Positions 1-5,636 of a DNA stretch of 10,729 bases are shown here, piece after piece. Every line of letters starts with the position of its first letter. Positions within the stretch are counted from its first letter, which is position 1. The translations under genes were made by a program, and so were the position numbers. The notes below the pieces were generated by a model, which saw only the letters and a list, made by a program, of their open reading frames with translations, was not told the origin of the DNA and did not search any database. The stretch covers positions 1-10,729 of the forward strand of contig CAJFUU010000046.1 in assembly GCA_904420265.1 (NCBI GenBank), read 5' to 3'. The DNA is from an uncultured Clostridia bacterium. Its GTDB lineage: Bacteria; Bacillota; Clostridia; Christensenellales; Aristaeellaceae.

Positions 1-1250
1 ATTTCGAGATAGGATTTTTCCGCCTGGTAGCTCTCCTTGTGAGTGATGGCCTCGATCACGGCGGTCAGTTCGTCGCCCAGGAACATAGACACGATGGCCG
101 GCGGGGCCTCGCTGGCGCCCAAGCGATGGTCGTTGCCCGCCGATGCCGCCGAAATGCGCAGAAGGTCCTGATGTTCGTCCACGGCATGCATCACCGCCGC
201 CAGGAAGAGCAGAAACTGCAGGTTTTCCGCCGGAGATTTGCCCGGTTCCAACAAATTGGCGCCCGTATCCGTGGAAATGGACCAGTTGTTGTGCTTGCCG
301 CTGCCGTTTACGCCGGCGAACGGCTTTTCGTGCAAAAGGCAGACCAGCCCGTGTTTGACGGCGACCTTCTTCATCATCTCCATGGTGAGCTGATTGTGGT
401 CGGTTGCGACGTTGACGTTGGTGAACACCGGGGCCAGTTCGTGCTGCGCAGGGGCTGCCTCATTGTGTTCGGTACGGGCGAATACCCCCAGCTTCCAAAG
501 TTCTTCGTCCAGCTCGCGCATATAGGCGGAAATGCGCGTTTTGAGCGCGCCGAAATACTGGTCGTCCATCTCCTGCCCCTTGGCCGGCCGCGCGCCAAAC
601 AGCGTGCGCCCGGTGTACTTGAGATCGGGGCGGCGCTCATAAACGGCGCGGTCGACCAGGAAATATTCCTGCTCCGGACCGACGGTGGCGTAAACGCGGC
701 GCGCTTCGGTATTGCCAAACAGGCGCAGAATGCGCAGGGTTTCGCGGTTGAGCGCCTCTACGGAGCGCAGAAGCGGCGTTTTTTTGTCCAGCACGCTGCC
801 GGTATAGGAACAGAAAGCCGTGGGGATACACAGCGTGTTGTCTTTGATAAAGGCATAACTGGTGGGGTCCCAAGCCGTATAGCCCCGGGCTTCAAACGTG
901 GCGCGCAGGCCGCCCGAGGGGAAAGAGGACGCGTCCGGCTCGCCGCGAATCAGTTCCTTGCCGGAAAATTCCATGACGATGCCGCACGGCCCGGTAGGCG
1001 TCAAAAAAGCGTCGTGCTTTTCGGCGGTAACGTCGGTCAGGGGCTGGAACCAGTGGGTAAAATGCGTCGCCCCCTTGGAAATTGCCCAATCCTTCATGGC
1101 GTTGGCCACCACGTCCGCTACGCCGCGGTCCAGCTCGCGCCCTTCCTGAATGGTCTTTTGCAGTTTTTCATAGGTGTCGTGTGGCAGAAGCGAGCGCATT
1201 ACCGTGTCGCTGAACACCATCGAGCCGAAAATTGCCTCTATATTGCCCAT
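1..1250 (-). CDS. glnN: Type III glutamine synthetase, N-terminal 416 residues (cut by window edge)
   Basis: This is a glutamine synthetase of the large type III family (GSIII, about 700 residues), which makes glutamine from glutamate, ammonia and ATP in the cytoplasm. The reading frame is open from ATG 1250 to the left edge, so only the N-terminal 60 percent or so is present. Visible family features are FGSMVFSDTVM near residue 8, the PTGPCGIVMEFSGKEL block near 90, GPEQEYF near 191-197 with metal-binding Glu193 and Glu195, the HNEAAPAQHE block near 260, NGSGKHNNWS near 315-324 (the ammonia/glutamate-site loop), and AGNDHRLGASEAPP near 370. The start is set by GGAGG at 1260-1256, five bases upstream; an ATG at 1254 is out of frame. 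It diverges from an ANTAR regulator, a pairing known from clostridia, so nitrogen-dependent control is likely but inferred. The gene looks intact as far as visible. Confidence 0.96.
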   Translation of the reverse strand, partial: MGNIEAIFGSMVFSDTVMRSLLPHDTYEKLQKTIQEGRELDRGVADVVANAMKDWAISKGATHFTHWFQPLTDVTAEKHDAFLTPTGPCGIVMEFSGKELIRGEPDASSFPSGGLRATFEARGYTAWDPTSYAFIKDNTLCIPTAFCSYTGSVLDKKTPLLRSVEALNRETLRILRLFGNTEARRVYATVGPEQEYFLVDRAVYERRPDLKYTGRTLFGARPAKGQEMDDQYFGALKTRISAYMRELDEELWKLGVFARTEHNEAAPAQHELAPVFTNVNVATDHNQLTMEMMKKVAVKHGLVCLLHEKPFAGVNGSGKHNNWSISTDTGANLLEPGKSPAENLQFLLFLAAVMHAVDEHQDLLRISAASAGNDHRLGASEAPPAIVSMFLGDELTAVIEAITHKESYQAEKSYLE

Positions 1251-1280
1251 ACATGCCTCCACAATCGCAATGCTGCTACT

Positions 1281-1309
1281 ATAATACGGCCTTCGGCGGG
1301 GCGTGTCAA
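1281..1309 (-). promoter_or_regulatory. Promoter of glnN
   Basis: On the minus strand TTGACA (1309-1304) and TATTAT (1286-1281) are separated by 17 bases. Transcription should start near 1274, giving a leader of only about 24 nt before the ATG. A 5-bp dyad, GCGTG-TCAAC-CACGC (1301-1315), overlaps the -35 box and could be an operator. Confidence 0.75.
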
Positions 1310-1339
1310 CCACGCGGGGTTTATTTTCAAAAAGTTCGC

Positions 1340-1369
1340 TTGACACCGATTTGCGGTAATCCTTATAAT
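1340..1369 (+). promoter_or_regulatory. Consensus promoter of the ANTAR gene, apparently leaderless
   Basis: TTGACA (1340-1345) and TATAAT (1364-1369) are both exact consensus hexamers, 18 bases apart. The expected start point, about 7 bases after the -10 box, falls on the A of the ATG at 1376. There is no Shine-Dalgarno sequence before that ATG, so translation probably uses a leaderless mRNA. Confidence 0.8.
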
Positions 1370-1375
1370 GGCTTT

Positions 1376-1924
1376 ATGATAAAAACGCTGTTGGTCGTCC
1401 GGGAAAACGGAGCGGAGAAGCTCATCCCAGCGCTCGCCGAAGCGGGCGCCGGCGAGATTTCCTGCGCTTATGACGGGCAAAGGGCGCGCGAAGCGCTCAG
1501 CAGCGGCGAATACGCGCTGGCATTTCTGGCGGACGGTTCCGCATCCCTGGCCCGGGAGTTGGCCGCCTGCTCCCGCGCGGGCATACTGTTGCCGCTTGCA
1601 GAGGAGCGCATGCCGGAGGCAGAGGGCCTTGCGCGCGCGGGCGTCTTCGTGCTTCCCCGCCCTCTGACCCGCGCCGCCCTGGATACGGCCGTGCGCTGCG
1701 CGACGGCGATGTATTACCGGCTCAACGGCGCGGCGGCGGAAAATGAGCGCCTGCGCGGCAAGCTCAATGAAACGCGCATGGTTTCCCGCGCCAAGCTGGC
1801 GCTGATCCGCTACCTGAACATGTCGGAGGCGCAGGCGCACCGCTACATCGAAAAACAGGCCATGGACCGCCGTGTTTCCCGGCTGGAAGTGGCCATGAGC
1901 ATATTGGCGAACTACGACACATAA
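1376..1924 (+). CDS. ANTAR-domain RNA-binding regulator with degenerate receiver domain
   Basis: This 182-residue protein is a probable transcription antiterminator of nitrogen genes. Residues 1-110 look like a response-regulator receiver (KTLLVV first strand, ALAFLADG third strand). The acidic pair normally after strand 1 is missing (VRENG), and the conserved Lys-Pro is Arg95-Pro96, so only Asp53 remains as a possible phosphoacceptor. Phosphorylation is therefore doubtful. Residues 113-135 form a charged, coiled-coil-like linker. Residues 128-182 are an ANTAR three-helix domain: SRAKLALIRYLNMSEAQAHRYI, then KQAMDRRVSRLEVAMSIL. ANTAR domains bind paired stem-loops in mRNA leaders. It is divergent from the type III glutamine synthetase gene, as in other clostridia, which suggests nitrogen control. 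The ATG at 1376 fits the start of receiver strand 1, and no other start with a ribosome binding site was seen. Confidence 0.88.
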   Translation: MIKTLLVVRENGAEKLIPALAEAGAGEISCAYDGQRAREALSSGEYALAFLADGSASLARELAACSRAGILLPLAEERMPEAEGLARAGVFVLPRPLTRAALDTAVRCATAMYYRLNGAAAENERLRGKLNETRMVSRAKLALIRYLNMSEAQAHRYIEKQAMDRRVSRLEVAMSILANYDT

Positions 1925-1928
1925 GCAA

Positions 1929-1967
1929 CGCGCCGTGCGGAAATTCCCCACGGCGCGCCATGTTTTT
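1929..1967 (+). terminator. Rho-independent terminator of the ANTAR gene
   Basis: A perfect 9-bp stem, CGCGCCGTG (1929-1937) with CACGGCGCG (1949-1957), has an 11-base loop and is followed by CCATG and five T residues (1963-1967). It lies between convergent genes. On the minus strand the tail is only TTGCTT, so it is a weaker terminator for the metal operon. Confidence 0.85.
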
Positions 1968-1972
1968 GGGCG

Positions 1973-2149
1973 TTAAAACCCTGCGATCAGAATTTTAATG
2001 ACGACAGCAATGACGATCGCGGCGCCGATGGCCGCAACCACGCCGTAAATCCTGCGCGATTCCCTGTCTTTTTTGTCCTTGACGAAGTAGTAAATGCCGC
2101 CGCAAAACACGGCAATGCCGATGACGAGCGCGACGATGGTTGCAATCAT
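1973..2149 (-). CDS. 58-residue two-helix membrane protein coupled to the metal ATPase
   Basis: I do not recognise this family with certainty. The protein has two hydrophobic helices, residues 2-23 (IATIVALVIGIAVFCGGIYYFV) and about 35-57 (IYGVVAAIGAAIVIAVVIKI), joined by a strongly charged loop, KDKKDRESRR. It has one cysteine, inside the first helix, and no metal-binding cluster. The ATG at 2149 overlaps the TGA of the upstream ATPase as ATGA, and GGAG lies five bases before it, so this start is preferred over the ATG at 2164, which would add five residues. The overlap implies translational coupling and a linked role. By analogy with KdpF-like small subunits it may stabilise or regulate the ATPase; that is inference. 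The N-terminal helix with its basic tail superficially resembles FeoB-associated small proteins, but their cysteines are absent. Confidence 0.75.
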   Translation of the reverse strand: MIATIVALVIGIAVFCGGIYYFVKDKKDRESRRIYGVVAAIGAAIVIAVVIKILIAGF

Positions 2150-4017
2150 GTCCTCTCCCTCCATTTCAGCAGCAATGCGGAATTGATAATCACCACAACC
2201 GAGCCGGCGTTATGAACCAGAGCGCCCACGACGGGATTGAGCGCGCCGGTCATCGCCAGCACGATGGCCACAAAGTTAAGCGCCATCGAGAAAGTCATGT
2301 TCAGGCGGATGGTGCGCATCATGCGCCGTGAAAGGCGCAAAAGGTGCGGTATCTCGCGTATATCGTCGTTGACCAGGGCGATGTCGGCGGCGTCCACGGC
2401 GATATCGCTGCCTATTCCGCCCATCGCCACGCCCACAAAGGCCCGCTTGAGGGCGGGCGCGTCGTTGACGCCGTCGCCAACCATGCACACTTGTTTGCCC
2501 TGCTCCTGGCTTGCATCGATATAGCGCAATTTATCCTCGGGCAGGCAGCCCGCGCGATATTCTTCAATGGCAAGGCGCCTGGCGATGGCTCCGGCAGCGC
2601 TTTCATGGTCGCCGGTCAGCAAAACGGGCGTGACGCCAGCCTCGCGCACGCGGCGAATCGTATCCTGCGCATCCGGCCGCAACGTGTCCGACAGGGCGAT
2701 GAAACCGGCGAAGCGGCCGTCCAGGGCGATGTAAATGACGGTGCATCCCTCATTGCTATGCGCCGCGGCGGCTGCTTGGGCCTCCGCCGGTATCTCAATC
2801 GCTTCTTCGGCAAGAAGCTGCGCGTTTCCGGCGGCAACCTCCTTCCCCTCAACCACGGCGCGCACGCCGCGCCCGGGCAACATGGAAAACGCTTCCGGCG
2901 CCGAAGGCTCCTTGTCCATTTCCTCGCGATAGCAGCGCACAATCGCCTTGCCCAACGGATGTTCGGAGCGCATCTCCGCCCCGGCGGCGCAATTGTACAG
3001 TTCTTCGCGGGAAAGTTCCGGCAACGCGCTTTCCACCGCCGTTACGCGGGGCGTTCCGAAAGTGAGCGTTCCCGTCTTGTCAAAGGCGAAGCGGGAAACG
3101 GTTGCCAGCCGTTCCAGCGCGTCGCCCTCGCGCACGAGGAAGCCGTGATGGGTGGCGTTGCCGATGGCGGCCATGATCGCCGTGGGCGTGGCCAGCACCA
3201 GCGCGCAGGGGCAAAACACGACCAGTATCGTCACAGCGCGAATAATCTCGCCGCTGATTATCCAGGTCAGCGCCGCCGCCGTCAGGGCAATGACCACAAT
3301 CCACGTCGCCCAGCGGTCGGCAACGCCGACAATTTTGGCCTTGCCCGCGTCGGCGGACTGCACCAGCCGGATCATGCGCTGAATGGAACTGTTTTCCCCG
3401 ACGCGCGTGGAACGCATCTCAAAAGCGCCGAACTGGTTGACCGTGCCGCTGGAAACCTCGTCGCCCGCGCCCTTGTCGACGGGCAGGGATTCGCCGGTCA
3501 TCACGGCCTGATTGATGGAGGTTTGCCCGGAAACAATCACGCCGTCCACCGGCACCGTTTCGCCCGGCAGCACGCGCAAAAGTTCGTCCACCGCCACCTG
3601 CTCGGCGGGAACGACAATCTCCTGCCCATCGCGCACCACGCGCGCCGTGCGGGGCGTTAGGCGCACCAGGCGCTCGATGCCCGCCCGCGCCCGGGCCACG
3701 GTCAATTCCTCCAGCAAGCTGCCCAATTGCATGATAAAAGCCACTTCGCCGGCGGCAAAGTCCTCGCCGATAATCACTGAGGCAATCAGGGCGATGGAGA
3801 CCAGCACGTCCGCCTTGATGTCAAAGGCCGTGACCAGGCCGATAACCGCCTCAAGGACAATGGGCACGCCGCAGAGAAGAATCGCTACCCAGGCCGCGTC
3901 AAACGGCAGCGGCGCAAGGTCAAAGATGCTGACAAGCAGCGCCAACCCGGAAACTGCAAGAAACGCAATGTCCTTTTTCGTCCCGCCCCAGGCAAGTACG
4001 TCTTCCAGCTTCTTCAT
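2146..4017 (-). CDS. P1B-type heavy-metal translocating ATPase without soluble metal-binding domain
   Basis: This 623-residue membrane protein should export a transition-metal ion at the cost of ATP. Residues 17-104 hold four membrane segments. An actuator domain follows (110-225) with TGES at 174-177. The ion-binding helix has FCPCALVLATPTA with CPC at 269-271. The phosphorylation motif DKTGT is at 313-317 (Asp313), the nucleotide-domain His-Pro at 353-354, the hinge MVGDGVNDAP at 512-521, and two last helices lie at about 572-592 and 595-617. All catalytic motifs are intact. There is no N-terminal CxxC or ferredoxin-like domain, which explains the short length. The last helices carry SMALNF and HNAGS (602-606), not the YN/MxxS signature of copper pumps nor the Lys/Asp signature of zinc-cadmium pumps, so the metal is undecided. 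A CsoR-type sensor upstream argues for copper, but a Mn/Zn-like subgroup is possible. AAAGGAG (4031-4025) lies seven bases before the ATG. Confidence 0.93.
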   Translation of the reverse strand: MKKLEDVLAWGGTKKDIAFLAVSGLALLVSIFDLAPLPFDAAWVAILLCGVPIVLEAVIGLVTAFDIKADVLVSIALIASVIIGEDFAAGEVAFIMQLGSLLEELTVARARAGIERLVRLTPRTARVVRDGQEIVVPAEQVAVDELLRVLPGETVPVDGVIVSGQTSINQAVMTGESLPVDKGAGDEVSSGTVNQFGAFEMRSTRVGENSSIQRMIRLVQSADAGKAKIVGVADRWATWIVVIALTAAALTWIISGEIIRAVTILVVFCPCALVLATPTAIMAAIGNATHHGFLVREGDALERLATVSRFAFDKTGTLTFGTPRVTAVESALPELSREELYNCAAGAEMRSEHPLGKAIVRCYREEMDKEPSAPEAFSMLPGRGVRAVVEGKEVAAGNAQLLAEEAIEIPAEAQAAAAAHSNEGCTVIYIALDGRFAGFIALSDTLRPDAQDTIRRVREAGVTPVLLTGDHESAAGAIARRLAIEEYRAGCLPEDKLRYIDASQEQGKQVCMVGDGVNDAPALKRAFVGVAMGGIGSDIAVDAADIALVNDDIREIPHLLRLSRRMMRTIRLNMTFSMALNFVAIVLAMTGALNPVVGALVHNAGSVVVIINSALLLKWRERT

Positions 4018-4037
4018 ATCTTCGCTCCTTTACCAAT

Positions 4038-4080
4038 GGGGGTACGGGTATATTATACATATAGGGGTATATGTTGTCAA
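4038..4080 (-). promoter_or_regulatory. Perfect consensus promoter of the metal ATPase with candidate CsoR operator repeats
   Basis: On the minus strand TTGACA (4080-4075) and TATAAT (4057-4052) are exact consensus with a 17-base spacer. Read on the plus strand, three GGGTA repeats sit in the spacer and just downstream of the -10: GGGGTA 4064-4069, GGGTA 4046-4050 and GGGGGTA 4038-4044. G-tracts next to TA are typical of CsoR operators, although here they are in direct rather than inverted orientation. A promoter this strong would need a repressor; CsoR encoded upstream is the natural candidate, by inference. Confidence 0.75.
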
Positions 4081-4128
4081 GCGCGCACGAAAAAATTCCC
4101 TGGCTACAGGTTCAACTCCAGATGCCGG

Positions 4129-4163
4129 AAAAAACGAAAAGGGGTCTTCGCCGGTTTGCGAAG
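4129..4163 (-). terminator. Possible terminator upstream of the ATPase promoter
   Basis: On the minus strand CTTCGC (4163-4158) pairs with GCGAAG (4151-4146) around a 6-base loop, followed after ACCCC by TTTTCGTTTTTT (4140-4129). The short stem and interrupted T-tract make this weaker than the other terminators. If active, it would isolate the ATPase from transcripts arriving from upstream. Confidence 0.4.
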
Positions 4164-4380
4164 GATTCGCAGCCCCAGCGCGGCAAAAAAGCGCCGAATA
4201 CGCTCTTAGCTTGACAAAAGTATTTTTGACAAGCCGGCGGGCGGGGGCGTCTCCCCCACCAGGCGCAGCGTGTCAAATTTCCAATTTGAGCCGCGGCAGG
4301 CTTGCCTTTGGCGAAACCGCAGAATCCTGCCGCCTTCTTCAATTTTCGCTCTGGAACAAGGGATTTTCCGACGCAAAACC
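4130..4380. repeat. Diverged intergenic repeat, copy A
   Basis: First member of the duplicated non-coding block; boundaries are approximate. It contains a GC-rich hairpin-prone segment (GGGGGCGTCTCCCCC, 4234-4248) absent in the same form from copy B. Similarity to copy B was seen by eye through ordered islands, so an alignment is needed to set limits. Confidence 0.5.
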
Positions 4381-4534
4381 TCTCCCTCCCCGACGTACAC
4401 GCCGTTGGGGACGATGAAAGCGTGAAAGGGGTTCTACCCTCTATTCTCCTGGGTTTTTGACAGCCTGAAAGCGCTTTGATTGACGCATCGTATAAGAATG
4501 GGTACTGTGCGCGAAACAAAATCCTGGCGCGATG

Positions 4535-4820
4535 CGCCAAAAGAGGCAGAATAGCGCCGCGTTGTCCAAAGCCCGACCGTGGCAGGATGGAAAAAGCGCC
4601 CGCAAACGCCTCGTGCCGCAAACCGTTCGGCTGCCTGTGGAGGCGGACAGGAGCGCCCACGCCAAGGCCGCGCCGCAAATTCCTGATTGGGGCCGCCGGC
4701 AGCTTCGCCATCGAAGAAACCGCAAAGCGTCCCGGTTTTGCGTTTCCTGCCGTCACAATTTGCTCGCCCTTCTTGAAAAATTCCGGCCGCAAGGCGGACG
4801 CTTTTCCGACAGAACCCTTT
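4535..4820. repeat. Diverged intergenic repeat, copy B
   Basis: Second member of the duplicated non-coding block, in the same orientation as copy A. The order of the shared islands is conserved, but spacing differs by up to about 40 bases, which points to old divergence with insertions and deletions. Confidence 0.5.
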
Positions 4821-4963
4821 TTCTCTGGAAAATATCGCAAATCCAGCGCGCACATCGCCGAACTTGACTTTCAAGCGCCCCGCAATGGTTTTTGGCATGC
4901 CGCGCCGCCTGCGGACGCCCTCATGGAAAACGGGAGGCTGCAAAATTCTTCCCGCGCCCCCCG

Positions 4964-5012
4964 AAAAATAAAAACTGCCCGCCGGCGTCTTGCCGGCCGG
5001 ATATACGCCGGC
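4964..5012 (-). terminator. Rho-independent terminator of csoR
   Basis: On the minus strand GCCGGCGT (5012-5005) pairs perfectly with ACGCCGGC (4988-4981), and GGGCAG then TTTTTATTTTT (4974-4964) follows. It lies about 75 bases after the csoR stop codon, so csoR is probably transcribed alone rather than with the ATPase. Confidence 0.75.
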
Positions 5013-5087
5013 AAAAACAGCGTCCACCATCATGGGCGCGGCGCGTTTGCGAACGTTCCGCGCCGCTTTTGCGGCAGGACGTCCCGC

Positions 5088-5363
5088 TCAGGTCATGTTC
5101 GCAAAGCGCTCGACCGCCTTGGTAAAGCTGGCGATGGTCTGATCCGCGTCGCCGTGCTCGATGCCGTCGCGCACGCAGTGCTGTATGTGGCCTTCCAAAA
5201 CCACCTGTCCCACGCGGTGCAGCGCGCTTTTGGCGGCGTTGATCTGGGAAAGCACGTCCTCGCAGGGCACATCCTCGTCCACCATGCGGTCGATCGCCTG
5301 TACCTGGCCGATGATCTTTTTCAGCCGCCTGTGCAAGTTTTCCGCATCCATACACTGACGCAT
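5088..5363 (-). CDS. csoR: CsoR-family metal-sensing repressor, copper-type ligands
   Basis: This 91-residue all-helical protein belongs to the CsoR/RcnR/FrmR family of tetrameric DNA-binding repressors that release DNA on binding their effector. The helix 1 signature HRRLKKIIGQVQAIDRMV spans residues 11-28. Cys34, His59 and Cys63 reproduce the spacing of the Cu(I) triad of true CsoR (Cys-x24-His-x3-Cys). The extra His of RcnR-type Ni/Co sensors and the second Cys of CstR persulfide sensors are not in those positions. GGAGG (5375-5371) lies seven bases before the ATG. A longer upstream in-frame extension exists but lacks family similarity, so it was rejected. The likely target is the metal ATPase promoter about 1 kb downstream; control of its own promoter is also plausible. 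Both are inferred. Confidence 0.92.
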   Translation of the reverse strand: MRQCMDAENLHRRLKKIIGQVQAIDRMVDEDVPCEDVLSQINAAKSALHRVGQVVLEGHIQHCVRDGIEHGDADQTIASFTKAVERFANMT

Positions 5364-5396
5364 ATGCGCACCTCCGGTTTGAATGGAATTATGTAC

Positions 5397-5425
5397 ATTA
5401 TGCCGCCGCGGCGGCAATTTGTCAA
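5397..5425 (-). promoter_or_regulatory. Promoter of csoR with a palindrome in the spacer
   Basis: TTGACA (5425-5420) and CATAAT (5402-5397) are 17 bases apart on the minus strand. The spacer contains a perfect 16-bp palindrome, TGCCGCCGCGGCGGCA (5401-5416), well placed for a repressor. It differs from the GGGTA repeats at the ATPase promoter. Confidence 0.7.
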
Positions 5426-5571
5426 GCCGGACACAAGCGCGAAACGCCGCAGGGCGATCGCTTGCAAAAAGCGCGGTGGCAACGGGCGGGCTATCAGGAG
5501 TGTCGCAAAAATACAGCGCTGGAAAAGGAAGAACGGCCTGCCGGGCGACGCCCCCAAACGCCGCGCCGTCG

Positions 5572-5600
5572 TTGAAATTACTGCCAATATATGATATACT
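5572..5600 (+). promoter_or_regulatory. Promoter of the DUF6056-like gene
   Basis: TTGAAA (5572-5577) and TATACT (5595-5600) are separated by 17 bases. Transcription should begin near 5607, giving a leader of about 30 nt that contains the ribosome binding site. Confidence 0.7.
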
Positions 5601-5636
5601 GCTTTTGATACACAGCATTCCGAAGGAGGCATTCCC

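Larger units (their letters stand above)
4086..4963. other. Non-coding stretch between csoR and the ATPase with a diverged internal duplication
   Basis: No gene is supported here. Several overlapping open frames exist on both strands but lack ribosome binding sites, recognisable domains or a consistent start. The DNA contains two related blocks. One covers about 4130-4380, the other about 4535-4820, offset by roughly 395-440 bases with indels. Shared islands include AAAAAGCGCC near 4191 and 4586, CAAATT..CC..ATT..G..CCGC.GGCAG near 4274 and 4676, GAAACCGCA (4313 and 4716) and TTTTCCGAC (4364 and 4802). This looks like an old tandem duplication of an intergenic element, or remnants of a dispersed repeat family. 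Function is unknown. Confidence 0.6.

Noticed and set aside
39..1343. Long plus-strand open frame across the glutamine synthetase gene
   Set aside because: It is the shadow of glnN; the minus frame has clear GSIII motifs and a ribosome binding site, the plus frame has neither.
2344..3660. Plus-strand open frame opposite the ATPase
   Set aside because: Antisense shadow caused by GC-rich codon usage; Arg/His/Ala-rich low-complexity product with no domain.
4112..5033. Overlapping minus-strand open frames of 247 and 199 residues
   Set aside because: They overlap in different frames, lack ribosome binding sites and start signals, and their products are Arg/Pro/Cys-rich with no recognisable fold. 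The internal similarity is better explained by duplicated non-coding DNA.
4476..5594. Plus-strand 372-residue open frame
   Set aside because: It runs antisense through csoR, its terminator and its promoter, and has no coding features.
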